Source of the DNA: Omphiscola glabra
Lineage: Eukaryota > Mollusca > Gastropoda > Lymnaeidae
Length of the DNA: 64,000 nucleotides
Assembly: GCA_964017045.1 (NCBI GenBank)
Contig: OZ024808.1
Span: forward strand, 5,225,284 to 5,289,283
Direction of reading: 5' to 3'
Part shown: positions 57,201-60,904 of the stretch, piece by piece
Numbering within the stretch: the first letter of the stretch is position 1
How the letters are laid out: every line of letters begins with the position of its first letter
The notes under the pieces: generated by a model
Told to the model about the DNA's origin: nothing
What the model saw: the letters and a program-made list of their open reading frames with translations, nothing else
The model's database searches: none
Program-made: the position numbers and the translations under genes

Positions 57201-59978
57201 ATTATAGCCCCACAGTTCAGTGTTATTATAGCCCCACAGTTCAGTGTTATTATAGCCCCACAGTTCAGTGTTATTATAGCCCCACAGTTCAGTGTTATTA
57301 TAGCTATGGTTGTAATTATAAAAAACAATAACATTTTTTCTTGTCCCCCCAAGGAAAAAGAGGCAGCAATTTACTGTCTAACAGAAGAAAAGACGAGCCT
57401 CGCCAGTAAAGTATCCAGCTTACAGTGCCGCCTGGAGGGGGAGTCAACGTCACTGACCCAACAGATGGCAGATATGAAGTACCACTTAGAGAAAGAGGTA
57501 AGAGAGTTATTGTATCACATAGACAGGGAGGTGACTGTCAGTATCACATAGACAGGGGGTAACTGTCAATATCACATAGACAGGGGGGTAACTGTCAATA
57601 TCACATAGACAGGGAGGTGACTGTCAGTATCAAATAGACAGGGAAGTGACTATCAATATCACATAGACAGGTAGGTGACTGTCAATATCACATAGACAGG
57701 GAGGTGACTGTCAATATCACATAGACAGGGACATGACTGTCAGTATCACATAGACAGGGAGGTGACTGTCAGTATCACCTAGACAGGGGGTGACTGTCAG
57801 AAATATATTACCACATATTGAAAGAAGTTATTTATTAGATTGAACACACTTCTTAATTAATATAGCAAGTTATTGTTAGACAGACATAACACTGTTGGCC
57901 ATGTATAGGTCTATAGATTGGAGTTATTGTCAGACAAACATTACACTGTTGGCCATGTGTAGGTCTATAGATTGGAGTTATTGTCAGACAAACATTACAC
58001 TGTTGGCCATGTGTAGGTCTATAGATTGGAGTTATTGTTAGACACACATAACTGTTGGCCACGTGTAGGTCTATAGATTGGAGTTACAAATGATGTGCTG
58101 CAGAGGAATTAGAAAATTTCTGAATGAAAAAAAGTATATAATGAACATGTATATATTTATATCTAGTTATGTAAACCAAAATATTTATATATAACCATAT
58201 AACTGTAACCTCCATGACAGTAAGCACATAAACCAAAACTGACCTACTTCCTCCCAGGCCGAGCAGCTGCGTAATTGTGTCATGGAGCTGGAGGAGGCCA
58301 ATGCCAACCTGTCCCAGAAGCTGTCCACCACCCAGCGGCAGCTGGCCCAACTGGAGAAGTGCTACTACCAGAAGGTGGACACACTGAGCAGGGAGAACGA
58401 GATGATGCAGACCAAGATTGCCGACAAGGACGACCAGCTCCAGGCGGCCAAGGACTGCATCACATTACGGGTAAACAATAAGAAGTCAAAATGACATTGT
58501 TTTTTTAATAAAGGGGGTAAGGAGGAGGGTGGTCGCAAAACCTTTTATAACATTAATATAATATGAGGGGGTTTGAACAATTCAGGTTATTTAAATCATT
58601 TTTTTATCACTAGTTAAAAATAAATATGAAGAGAAATCATTTGGATCTACTTGATCAAAATGTTCTGAAATAATTTAGCTGACCAGCTGGATATAGTTAT
58701 TTAAATTAACTGTTCTGATTATTTTATAATGGACCTGTGGTGTGCTGGTGGCTACCATGTTTATGGATCTGTGGTGTGCTGGTGGCTACCATGTTTATGG
58801 ATCTGTGGTGTGCTGATGGCCACCATGTTTATGGATTTGTGGTGTGCTGGTGGCCACCATGTTTATGGACCTGTGGTGTGCTTGTGGCCACCATGTTTGT
58901 GGATATGTGGTGTGCTGGTGGCCACCATGTTTGTGAACCTGTGGTGTGCTGGTGGCCACCATGTTTATGGACCTGTGGTGTGCTGGTGGCCAGCATGTTT
59001 TTTCTTCCTTCATCTTGTTTAAACTAGAAACTTGAGAAGAATGCACCACAAGAAACTAAGCTGGATACAAATAAATTAGACCAAAAGATCAATAAATCAA
59101 TGCTCACATCAATGATATTTACAATTTGTTTTCGAATCAACTTTCACACCCTGGCCTACTGACCTGCATTTGCTGTTACACCGCAGGGTGCCCCTTAAAT
59201 CCATTGGGGAAAAGTCTGGGTTTCATGAGCCATGATTAAGTTGAAAAAAATTAGTGGGTCTCGAACGGGTTAGTGGGGCTAAAACAAGTAAAGATTTCTG
59301 TATCCTTGGTTGCAGGACTCTGAGATCATGCGGCTTAAATTGAGGTTGTGCAGCTTAGACAAGTGTAACAGCGGACTTGGACCTGGCCCCGACTGCTGTG
59401 TACCCATGAGCGGCACCCATGCTATGGCGTGTGAGACGGGGAACAAATGCAGACGTCGATCTCTCTCCTGTGGAGTCTCATCGTCCTGCACTCCCCAATC
59501 AAACTGTAGTAAATGGAAGGTGACTAGTGAACAGTTGAGAGTAAGAAATCTCTATTTTGTTACTTGTCTATAAGTTGATGTCTTTATACCATCTCTATAA
59601 TTTCATGTATTTGTGCCTTGTATTTCTAAGTTTTCACAATTTTCTGTCTTGTTAATTATAATTGTTTTAAATAGTGTGAGGGCTATTTTCTATTATTTTT
59701 TTCTATTTGAATTTTTTTAAATCTTTAATATAAATGGATGTCATCAAGGATAACTCACAGGTTTTATCATGGAAGTTATCTGCCCCTGAGGGTACGGTAT
59801 TCATCTACTTCACTGTTTTATTTACTCTTTAATATAGAAATAGAAAAATATGTGTTTGTTTTTAATTGTTTGACATTGTTCGTGTTTGGTAGCTGCCAAA
59901 ACTTTATTAAAACATCTGCTGTTGACTTCACCTCCACAGAAAGAACAGGCCCAATCTTTAATGGCTGATTGCAAGTGA
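3186..59978 (+). CDS. 17-exon gene for a cysteine-rich coiled-coil protein (gene-level entry)
   Basis: Joining 3186-3290, 10948-11082, 11699-11893, 13214-13381, 13947-14089, 14736-14899, 18069-18166, 19951-20072, 23958-24057, 49651-49767, 52061-52204, 52914-52993, 55484-55601, 57354-57497, 58258-58470, 59316-59540 and 59940-59978 gives 2310 nt: one open frame of 769 residues ending in TGA. Every junction is GT..AG and every phase matches. Almost the whole protein is charged, Glu/Lys/Gln/Leu-rich heptad sequence, as in a long rod-like coiled coil. There is no signal peptide, membrane segment or enzyme motif. About 64 cysteines (about 8%) recur through the rod and cluster in the last 90 residues. 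I do not recognise the family. A cytoskeletal, centrosomal or flagellar structural role is only a guess from composition. Introns run from 399 bp to 25.6 kb, swollen by minisatellites. A symmetric-phase exon hidden in a long intron cannot be excluded. Confidence 0.85.
3818..3880 (+). repeat. Short degenerate TTAGGG-rich stretch
   Basis: Four TTAGGG hexamers occur among GGTTTAGG and GGTTCAGG variants within about 60 bp. It resembles a decayed interstitial telomere-type repeat but is too short and irregular to be sure. Confidence 0.35.
3881..4670. other. Intron 1, AT-rich, no gene
   Basis: No exon or array is visible. The segment 4005-4029 is the reverse complement of 9757-9781 over 25 bases, which suggests both are ends of one dispersed repeat family. 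The short opposed open frames here have no family resemblance. Confidence 0.5.
4671..4720 (+). mobile_element. hAT-type MITE fragment
   Basis: CAGCGGTTCTCAACCTGTGA followed by CTTTGGGGGTCGAATGACCC is the characteristic left end of widespread hAT-derived non-autonomous elements. I cannot see the matching right terminus or a target duplication, so the extent is a minimum. Confidence 0.5.
5047..5578. repeat. 25-bp minisatellite in intron 1
   Basis: About 21 copies of a 25-bp unit, GGCTCCACTAGCATAATGG plus ACAGGA or ACATGA. Variation is mainly ACTAGC/ACTAAC and CAGGA/CATGA. Its right end abuts, and may invade, the broken gypsy integrase that starts at about 5579. Confidence 0.95.
5579..6172 (-). 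pseudogene. Ty3/gypsy-type retroelement integrase remnant
   Basis: The reverse strand encodes a zinc-finger-like segment, HLGVNKT upstream of CRSCHTCQ, resembling the HHCC finger of Ty3/gypsy integrases. It is followed by the start of the integrase core ([20 protein letters not shown], where D and G sit at the first catalytic position). The upstream part (about 6041-6172) has the [16 protein letters not shown] linker typical of the region between RNase H and integrase. Stops and frameshifts interrupt it. It breaks off at the 25-bp minisatellite on one side and at an RTE 3' end on the other. No LTR was found. Confidence 0.75.
6173..6835 (-). mobile_element. RTE-like non-LTR retrotransposon 3' fragment
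   Basis: Read on the reverse strand, this has the RTE-type RT C-terminus: [15 protein letters not shown], then a degraded [13 protein letters not shown] block. The basic segment [20 protein letters not shown] follows, and EKWRR near the end. The 3' end runs into a (GATGAT)-rich tail at about 6173-6190, as RTE elements do. Frameshifts split it. It appears to have inserted into the gypsy remnant, since gypsy sequence resumes right after the tail. Confidence 0.75.
6869..8600 (-). mobile_element. L2/CR1-like LINE fragment, reverse orientation
   Basis: On the reverse strand, from high to low coordinates, the RT blocks run in order. [12 protein letters not shown] and [12 protein letters not shown] come first, then [16 protein letters not shown], then [25 protein letters not shown] catalytic box, [16 protein letters not shown] and finally CPSYLTELL with KTYGERSFS follow. 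Several frameshifts break the frame, and a C/G homopolymer lies at 7087-7103. The order and motifs match the L2/CR1 group but differ in sequence from the copy at 1-1067, so this is a separate family or an older copy. Confidence 0.85.
8601..8880 (-). pseudogene. Gag-like N-terminal remnant of a Ty3/gypsy-type element
   Basis: The reverse strand gives [19 protein letters not shown], then [10 protein letters not shown] and a Glu/Lys/Leu-rich helix ([15 protein letters not shown], stop, [18 protein letters not shown]). An acidic 'LVDEDIL' segment followed by a long ELQ/KLE helix is common at the start of gag in invertebrate Ty3/gypsy elements. One in-frame stop is present. With the integrase at 5579-6172 in the same orientation, this may be the other end of the same element, split by the LINE insertions. 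Confidence 0.5.
8881..9225. other. Intron 1, no gene or repeat seen
   Basis: AT-rich sequence with no convincing open frame or array, up to the target duplication of the hAT MITE. Confidence 0.45.
9234..9423. mobile_element. hAT-type MITE with terminal inverted repeats and 8-bp target duplication
   Basis: The 190-bp element starts CAGTGGCGTAGCGAG and ends CTCGCTACGCCCCTG, which match as inverted repeats at 14 of 15 positions. It is flanked by GGTCCTAC (9226-9233) and GGTCCTAT (9424-9431), an 8-bp duplication with one mismatch, as expected for hAT transposition. There is no coding capacity. Confidence 0.85.
9432..10144. other. Intron 1, AT-rich, no gene
   Basis: No exon or array is visible. 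It holds the 25-bp segment at 9757-9781 that is the inverted match of 4005-4029. Confidence 0.45.
10154..10432. mobile_element. Foldback MITE, copy 1, with 9-bp target duplication
   Basis: A nearly whole-length palindrome of about 279 bp. Its arms carry AAATTTGATC/GATCAAATTT-type motifs around a central TATTTAGTATAGAGCGTTC. The ends are CATATCC..GGTAACC. The flanks ATGCCAAAT (10145-10153) and ATGCCAAAT (10433-10441) are a perfect 9-bp duplication. A 9-bp duplication with very long inverted repeats suggests a Mutator-like (MULE) MITE. A second copy lies at 15511-15808. Confidence 0.8.
10449..10622. repeat. 39-bp tandem repeat
   Basis: About 4.5 copies of a 39-bp unit containing ACATGTTTTGTCTGACATTA followed by GTTTACCCTTCATTTCAAG. 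The last copy is diverged. Confidence 0.9.
10948..11082 (+). CDS. Coiled-coil gene exon 2
   Basis: Acceptor TTTAACTAG ends at 10947; donor GTAGGT starts at 11083; phase 0 to 0. It encodes residues 36-80, beginning [20 protein letters not shown]. Heptad-like Leu/Ile spacing and five cysteines (two CC pairs) match the rest of the rod. The upstream intron is 7.7 kb, so a missed phase-0 exon between exons 1 and 2 is possible. Confidence 0.85.
11291..11424. repeat. 27-bp tandem repeat in intron 2
   Basis: About five copies of a 27-bp unit GGGATATGGTGACCTTTGAG followed by CCAGTGT. Confidence 0.85.
11699..11893 (+). CDS. Coiled-coil gene exon 3
   Basis: Acceptor GTGTCCAG ends at 11698; donor GTGGGT starts at 11894; phase 0 to 0. 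It encodes residues 81-145, from [20 protein letters not shown] to [11 protein letters not shown], with five cysteines. The intron 3 minisatellite starts exactly at the donor. Its unit ends CTTG before the next GTGGGT, echoing the exon end GCTTG. Confidence 0.9.
11894..13004. repeat. 19/21-bp minisatellite starting at the exon 3 splice donor
   Basis: About 55 copies of a 19-bp unit GTGGGTTTATGTTGTCTTG, interspersed with a 21-bp form (GTCTCTTG) and GGGGG variants. The first copy starts at the splice donor of exon 3, so every unit repeats TTG|GTGGGT. The long forward open frames across it ([15 protein letters not shown]) are products of the stop-free repeat. Confidence 0.97.
13005..13206. repeat. 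23-bp tandem repeat before exon 4
   Basis: About nine diverged copies of TCTGACATACATCTTTCTC plus AAAT/AATT. It ends a few bases before the exon 4 acceptor (TTCATGACAG), so the pyrimidine-rich tract of that acceptor lies inside or next to the array. Confidence 0.85.
13214..13381 (+). CDS. Coiled-coil gene exon 4
   Basis: Acceptor CATGACAG ends at 13213; donor GTAAGA starts at 13382; phase 0 to 0. It encodes residues 146-201, [20 protein letters not shown] to [11 protein letters not shown], with six cysteines including CCC. The last 36 bases plus the donor are repeated twice more downstream at 40-bp spacing. Only the first donor keeps the reading frame into exon 5, so it was chosen. Confidence 0.9.
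13382..13480 (+). repeat. Two extra copies of the exon 4 end and splice donor
   Basis: The exon 4 terminal segment (13346-13381) followed by GTAAGA recurs at 40-bp spacing, giving donors at 13382, 13422 and 13462. The later donors would shift the frame by 1 and 2. The third copy decays after GTAAGAGGC. This is the clearest case of an exon/intron junction caught in tandem duplication. Confidence 0.93.
13577..13911. repeat. 20-bp minisatellite in intron 4
   Basis: About 16 copies of CCATTGTGTTGTACCAGTGA, with AATGA variants and two small insertions. It ends about 35 bp before the exon 5 acceptor. Confidence 0.95.
13947..14089 (+). CDS. Coiled-coil gene exon 5
   Basis: Acceptor TTTGCACAG ends at 13946; donor GTAAGT starts at 14090; phase 0 in, 2 out. 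It encodes residues 202-249, [20 protein letters not shown] to EIRKLKRCI, with six cysteines (CC and CAC groups). The strong GTAAGT fixes the 3' end, and the split CA|A codon is completed by exon 6. Confidence 0.88.
14090..14735. other. Intron 5 with three small repeats
   Basis: It contains about 2.5 copies of a 27-bp repeat (GAAGTGCACAGGTTGGGGAT, 14155-14222), a G homopolymer at 14283-14296 and about three copies of a roughly 42-bp pyrimidine-rich repeat (CATTATAAGGTCTACTCCCC, about 14535-14640). No gene is seen. Confidence 0.75.
14736..14899 (+). CDS. Coiled-coil gene exon 6
   Basis: Acceptor CTCTAATCAG ends at 14735; donor GTAAGT starts at 14900; phase 2 in, 1 out. It encodes residues 249-304, including [20 protein letters not shown] and [20 protein letters not shown], with four cysteines. 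Alternative AG acceptors 2 bases further on would put a stop in frame, which supports this boundary. Two internal segments ([10 protein letters not shown] and [10 protein letters not shown]) look like an internal repeat. Confidence 0.88.
15018..15365. repeat. 16-bp minisatellite in intron 6
   Basis: About 21 copies of ACAATGATCACATGAT, with CACAGGAT variants. Each unit carries the palindrome TGATCA. Confidence 0.95.
15511..15808. mobile_element. Foldback MITE, copy 2, with 9-bp target duplication
   Basis: A 298-bp near-palindrome. The left arm has GGAAATTTGATC, TCGTCGACTGAAAATTGATC and ACGGAAATTTGGTCGAATC, and the right arm carries their complements around a central TATATAGTATAGTACGTTC. AATAGAAAC flanks it perfectly at 15502-15510 and 15809-15817. 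It belongs to the same family as 10154-10432 and is better preserved, so probably younger. It has no coding capacity. Confidence 0.88.
16018..17760. repeat. 26-bp AT-rich minisatellite in intron 6
   Basis: About 67 copies of ACAGATACATAATTTATACA followed by TAACCA. Variants TAACTA and TAAATA recur in patches, which implies block duplication inside the array. It is very homogeneous. Confidence 0.97.
18069..18166 (+). CDS. Coiled-coil gene exon 7
   Basis: Acceptor CCACTCTCCAG ends at 18068; donor GTGAGG starts at 18167; phase 1 in, 0 out. It encodes residues 304-336, [20 protein letters not shown] then [13 protein letters not shown], with three cysteines and clear heptads. The split A|TC codon matches exon 6. 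Confidence 0.87.
18321..19540. repeat. 40-bp minisatellite in intron 7
   Basis: About 30 copies of a 40-bp unit TAAATGGTGGCATTTGTCAC then TTATAATATTTACAGGGGTC. A 30-bp variant lacks CATTTGTCAC. Each unit contains TATTTACAG|G, which resembles a weak 3' splice site. Confidence 0.97.
19607..19835. repeat. 27-bp repeat carrying DR1-like and AP-1-like motifs
   Basis: Eight full copies and a partial of a 27-bp unit. Four copies contain the exact AGGTCAGAGGTCA (two AGGTCA half-sites spaced by one base, first at 19612-19624), and the others differ by one base. Six copies also contain TGACTCA. It lies 115-345 bp upstream of exon 8 in intron 7. Because 27 is divisible by 3, both strands are open; those frames are not considered genes. 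Confidence 0.92.
19951..20072 (+). CDS. Coiled-coil gene exon 8
   Basis: Acceptor AATCTCTACAG ends at 19950; donor GTGAGC starts at 20073; phase 0 in, 2 out. It encodes residues 337-377. The start, [19 protein letters not shown], is a short Gly/Ser/Asp-rich break in the rod, followed by [20 protein letters not shown]. It is the most cysteine-poor part, with one Cys. The first 14 residues probably form a flexible hinge between coiled-coil halves. Confidence 0.88.
20449..21110. repeat. 16-bp minisatellite in intron 8
   Basis: About 41 copies of ACTCACATTGAACACG, with CGCC, CGCG, CACC and CAGTGA variants. Moderately diverged. Confidence 0.95.
21560..22470. repeat. Degenerate ~43-bp tandem repeat interrupted by an RTE insertion
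   Basis: Units contain CTCTGCTATCACTAACTTTA followed by AACAAACACAATCATTTTTT. Copies lie on both sides of 21721-22311. The array predates the insertion. Confidence 0.85.
21721..22311 (+). mobile_element. RTE-like LINE 3' fragment with 11-bp target duplication
   Basis: A 5'-truncated element encoding the C-terminal part of an RTE-type reverse transcriptase: [49 protein letters not shown] and [19 protein letters not shown], with a stop at 22270-22272. The frame is intact from about 21722, so the copy is young. ATCACTAACTT flanks it at 21710-21720 and 22312-22322. The host is itself a repeat of that motif, so the duplication could partly be chance, but both junctions are exact. Confidence 0.88.
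22471..23957. other. Intron 8, right part, no gene
   Basis: AT-rich sequence with no array until a short CACATCA-rich stretch at about 23695-23830. The open frames at 22619-22849 and 23118-23424 show no family resemblance and no splice context. Confidence 0.5.
23958..24057 (+). CDS. Coiled-coil gene exon 9
   Basis: Acceptor TTGTTCCCCAG ends at 23957; donor GTAGGT starts at 24058; phase 2 in, 0 out. It encodes residues 377-410, [20 protein letters not shown] then [13 protein letters not shown], with three cysteines. The giant 25-bp array starts at this donor. The exon end AACTCATTG differs from the repeat's AACTGCATTG by one base, so the unit seems to include exon-derived sequence. Confidence 0.9.
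24464..24504 (+). repeat. Second copy of the exon 9 end and donor inside the array
   Basis: Bases 24464-24504 match 24032-24072 over 41 bases: the last 26 bases of exon 9 (GAGAAATTTGTGAG.. ACTCATTG) plus the first 15 intron bases. The offset is 432 bp. No acceptor precedes it, so it is not an exon. Confidence 0.95.
25205..33252. repeat. Tandem ~4.0-kb higher-order duplication within the giant array
   Basis: The order of unit variants in 25205-29228 is repeated in 29229-33252. A 24-base unit (CTGTTTGG instead of CTGTTTTGG) occurs at 25357 and 29381, offset 4024. A rare AGTAAAAC unit occurs at 29222 and 33221, offset 3999, so one 25-bp unit was lost or gained between them. The copies are adjacent and nearly identical. 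Confidence 0.85.
48807..49309. other. Intron 9 remainder with a GTGGTGGCC-rich repeat
   Basis: Pyrimidine-rich sequence is followed by an irregular GTGTGGTGGCCCGTGTG repeat (about 48980-49175) and a short TGTCCTATAACTG repeat (about 49195-49262). No gene is seen. Confidence 0.75.
49310..49592. repeat. 12-bp minisatellite upstream of exon 10
   Basis: About 23 copies of TGCCTTGCTATG/TGCCTTGCTGTG. The unit is four codons long and stop-free, so three forward frames and one reverse frame are open. These are not genes. Confidence 0.95.
49651..49767 (+). CDS. Coiled-coil gene exon 10
   Basis: Acceptor TTTTCTTTTAG ends at 49650; donor GTCAGT starts at 49768; phase 0 to 0. It encodes residues 411-449, [20 protein letters not shown] then [19 protein letters not shown], with one cysteine. 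The exon ends in AAGACACACATG, and the same 12 bases open the unit of the array starting about 125 bp downstream. Confidence 0.9.
49893..51112. repeat. 23/25-bp minisatellite in intron 10 with 190-bp higher-order period
   Basis: About 51 copies of AAGACACACATGACAATTCA plus GTGCT (25 bp), with 23-bp forms lacking one CA and with GATAATT variants. A block of three 25-bp and five 23-bp units (190 bp) repeats about four times between roughly 50061 and 50820. AAGACACACATG is identical to the end of exon 10. Confidence 0.95.
51183..51672. repeat. 33/34-bp minisatellite in intron 10
   Basis: About 15 copies of TCCAATGATCTTATCATAGT followed by AGCTCCAGTGTAT. Some copies have AACTGATC, which adds one base. 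Confidence 0.95.
51673..52060. other. End of intron 10, no gene
   Basis: AT-rich sequence up to the exon 11 acceptor; nothing recognisable. Confidence 0.45.
52061..52204 (+). CDS. Coiled-coil gene exon 11
   Basis: Acceptor TCTGTCTAAAAG ends at 52060; donor GTGAGT starts at 52205; phase 0 to 0. It encodes residues 450-497, [20 protein letters not shown] then [20 protein letters not shown] and CKNKELEE. Eight cysteines in 48 residues make it the densest Cys segment of the rod. Confidence 0.9.
52290..52488. repeat. 39-bp tandem repeat in intron 11
   Basis: Five near-identical copies of ATTTTACAGAGAGTGTTAGC followed by CATACTTAGCTAAATCATG. Each copy contains TTTTACAG, a possible weak acceptor. 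Confidence 0.92.
52489..52913. other. Intron 11 remainder
   Basis: It contains a loose, decayed repeat around GGATATGGTCA..TTCATTAG (about 52585-52850). No gene. Confidence 0.55.
52914..52993 (+). CDS. Coiled-coil gene exon 12
   Basis: Acceptor TTTTGTCACCAG ends at 52913; donor GTTAAA starts at 52994 (weak after GT); phase 0 in, 2 out. It encodes residues 498-524, [20 protein letters not shown] then EEYKMN. The split AG|A codon is completed by exon 13, which supports the weak donor. Confidence 0.83.
53104..53189. repeat. Tandem duplication in intron 12
   Basis: Two copies of a segment of about 45 bp containing AAGGTAAACCCCTAATGGAA and ACTACCATTGTCTGGCTGTC. Confidence 0.9.
53199..53275 (-). 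mobile_element. L2/CR1-like 3' terminus
   Basis: The (TGAT)n tail, TATATAGCGCTC, CCATGCTA and TTAGCATGCTC match the reverse complement of the LINE 3' end at about 1000-1067. Only the terminal ~75 bp is recognisable, so it is a very short insertion or a SINE borrowing the LINE tail. Confidence 0.7.
53276..53906. other. Intron 12, no gene
   Basis: No recognisable coding sequence. A near-duplicate pair, TTAGCTTCAATTTATCATCA (53552-53571) and TTAGCTTCATTTTATCATCT (53758-53777), brackets about 190 bp and could mark the ends of a small unrecognised element. Confidence 0.45.
53907..54895. repeat. 36-bp minisatellite in intron 12
   Basis: About 27 copies of TGTGCCATAGAGCTCTTGTT followed by GAACACATGACTTAAT. 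The 3' copies are more diverged. The reverse frame of 191 codons ([12 protein letters not shown] period) exists because 36 is divisible by 3. Confidence 0.96.
54945..55430. repeat. 22/44-bp minisatellite in intron 12
   Basis: Alternating CCATCCATGTAACAGAAA and CCATCTATATAACTGAAAC half-units of about 22 bp form 44-bp dimers, about 11 in number. The array ends about 50 bp upstream of exon 13. Confidence 0.94.
55484..55601 (+). CDS. Coiled-coil gene exon 13
   Basis: Acceptor ATCCTCCTCTCAG ends at 55483; donor GTAAAA starts at 55602; phase 2 in, 0 out. It encodes residues 524-563, [20 protein letters not shown] then [20 protein letters not shown], with two cysteines. A ladder of five more TTxCAG|GTAA sites follows in the intron. 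All lie beyond an in-frame TAG, so the first donor was chosen. Confidence 0.88.
55602..55757 (+). repeat. 29-bp repeat duplicating the exon 13 donor
   Basis: Units GTAACTTTAATGTCAGGATA followed by GTTTTACAG give donor-like sites at 55637, 55666, 55695, 55724 and 55753, the last being GTAAGT, a better consensus than the true donor GTAAAA. The unit's TTTTACAG matches the exon end CTTTACAG. Confidence 0.9.
55758..56400. other. Intron 13, no gene
   Basis: AT-rich, with about two to three copies of a repeat around ACCTTAAGATTTGTTACATA (56087-56185). Nothing else recognised. Confidence 0.5.
56401..57093. repeat. 16-bp minisatellite in intron 13
   Basis: About 43 copies of GTAACAGAAGTAGCAT, with GTAGCTT and GTAACAT variants. 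Reverse-strand frames of up to 258 codons ([16 protein letters not shown] period) are repeat artefacts. Confidence 0.97.
57111..57303. repeat. 24-bp minisatellite just upstream of exon 14
   Basis: Eight near-perfect copies of AGCCCCACAGTTCAGTGTTA followed by TTAT. Each unit has CCCCACAG, an acceptor-like string, within 50-250 bp of the true acceptor (CCCCCCAAG). Confidence 0.95.
57354..57497 (+). CDS. Coiled-coil gene exon 14
   Basis: Acceptor TTGTCCCCCCAAG ends at 57353; donor GTAAGA starts at 57498; phase 0 to 0. It encodes residues 564-611, [20 protein letters not shown], then [20 protein letters not shown] and MKYHLEKE, with two cysteines. Confidence 0.9.
57498..57800. repeat. 29-bp minisatellite beginning at the exon 14 donor
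   Basis: About ten copies of GTGACTGTCAGTATCACATA followed by GACAGGGAG. Each junction reads GGGAG|GTGACT or GGGG|GTAACT, recalling the donor AAAGAG|GTAAGA. Confidence 0.88.
57868..58085. repeat. 54-bp tandem repeat in intron 14
   Basis: Four copies of GTTATTGTCAGACAAACATT, then ACACTGTTGGCCATGTGTAG and GTCTATAGATTGGA. Confidence 0.93.
58258..58470 (+). CDS. Coiled-coil gene exon 15
   Basis: Acceptor CTTCCTCCCAG ends at 58257; donor GTAAAC starts at 58471; phase 0 to 0. It encodes residues 612-682, [20 protein letters not shown], then [20 protein letters not shown] and further to KDCITLR, with three cysteines. It has the strongest heptad pattern and the most GC-rich codons of the gene, which suggests strong constraint. 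Confidence 0.93.
58471..58728. other. Intron 15, left part
   Basis: AT-rich; nothing recognised before the 34-bp array. Confidence 0.4.
58729..59001. repeat. 34-bp minisatellite in intron 15
   Basis: Eight copies of TGTGGTGTGCTGGTGGCCAC followed by CATGTTTATGGACC. Confidence 0.95.
59316..59540 (+). CDS. Coiled-coil gene exon 16 (Cys-rich tail)
   Basis: Acceptor CCTTGGTTGCAG ends at 59315; donor GTAAGA starts at 59541; phase 0 to 0. It encodes residues 683-757. After a last helix ([19 protein letters not shown]) it becomes non-helical and Gly/Ser/Pro/Cys-rich: [30 protein letters not shown] and [14 protein letters not shown], nine cysteines in all. A second possible donor (AAG|GTGACT at 59520) would drop seven residues in frame. 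Read-through would end at TAA 59571-59573. Confidence 0.85.
59940..59978 (+). CDS. Coiled-coil gene terminal exon 17
   Basis: Acceptor TTCACCTCCACAG ends at 59939; phase 0. It encodes [12 protein letters not shown] and TGA at 59976-59978 (residues 758-769). Its frame continues exon 16 with no adjustment. A 3' UTR of about 100 bp follows, with AATAAA at 60059-60064. Confidence 0.8.
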   Translation, partial: KEQAQSLMADCK

Positions 59979-60058
59979 CACTCTACCAAGGTCAAGGCCA
60001 AGGGCCTCTTTGTGATCTTGACTTTTCTTTCCATCAATGTCAAATTTTATATCAACAA

Positions 60059-60064
60059 AATAAA
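60059..60064 (+). terminator. Polyadenylation signal AATAAA
   Basis: AATAAA lies 81 bp after the stop codon. A GT-rich downstream element (TGGTGTTTTGTTA, about 60091-60103) sits 25-40 bases further on, the usual arrangement for 3' end formation. Confidence 0.75.
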
Positions 60065-60904
60065 TAGGTGTAAAACTACACTGAGATTTCTGGTGTTTTG
60101 TTATATCATGTCACTGGTCTCAAACTAGTCGACAATAGGCCCCTCTTCCTAAATAGGGCCTAGGCCAGATAAATAGATTTAACTATTTTGTAACCAGGGG
60201 TTCTCATAACTAAGATCATTCTCAATTGCTTAGTTAGTGGACCAAACGATTATAAATAAATAAAATAAGAAGAAATAATATGAAAAGATGTAGGCTACAA
60301 AGCAGGAATTTCATAAACAATAAAAGAAATTCTAAAATATAAACTTTTAATATAAACTCATTTAAAATAATTATATAAATATATTTACAGTAATACCTCG
60401 AGTATCACAAGGGTTGCATCCCGAAATACAAAAAACCACAATGTAGGATTTATATATTTTTTTATCCTTAATAATATACACTTCACACAATCTTACTTAA
60501 AGTTATATTTATATTATTTTCAATTTTTTAGGCTAGAAAATATGGCAAATATGTATATGGCAACATTCCATCAAAATAGCTGACAATCTGCAGAACGTAT
60601 CCTAGAAGAAAAGCCTCAAAAGAGAGGATGTAAAATGCAAAGTAGCAATGTATTACTGTAGAGTAACCCAAAACAAAATGGGGGCTTCCTATTTAATAAA
60701 GTAACATGACTAAAGAATAATATAATACTATGAGGGACTACGTTGAAGTTCAAGCCATGTAAAGTCAATAAATAGTGGAACAATATATGTCTAGCCTTGC
60801 AAATAAAAGACAAGACAAATAAAGGAATGCTTCGTCTAGATGCCTTCTTCAGCAGACAATAAAATAATAATGAAGTTTTTGAAGATTTCAATCCAGTCAA
60901 TGTA
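60065..60904. other. 3' flank, no gene
   Basis: AT-rich sequence with no recognisable gene. A short reverse open frame (60616-60900) has no family resemblance. Confidence 0.5.

Noticed and set aside
59738..59968. 76-codon forward frame overlapping the last exon
   Set aside because: It is a different frame from exon 17, crosses a good acceptor (59939) and has no support as a coding sequence.
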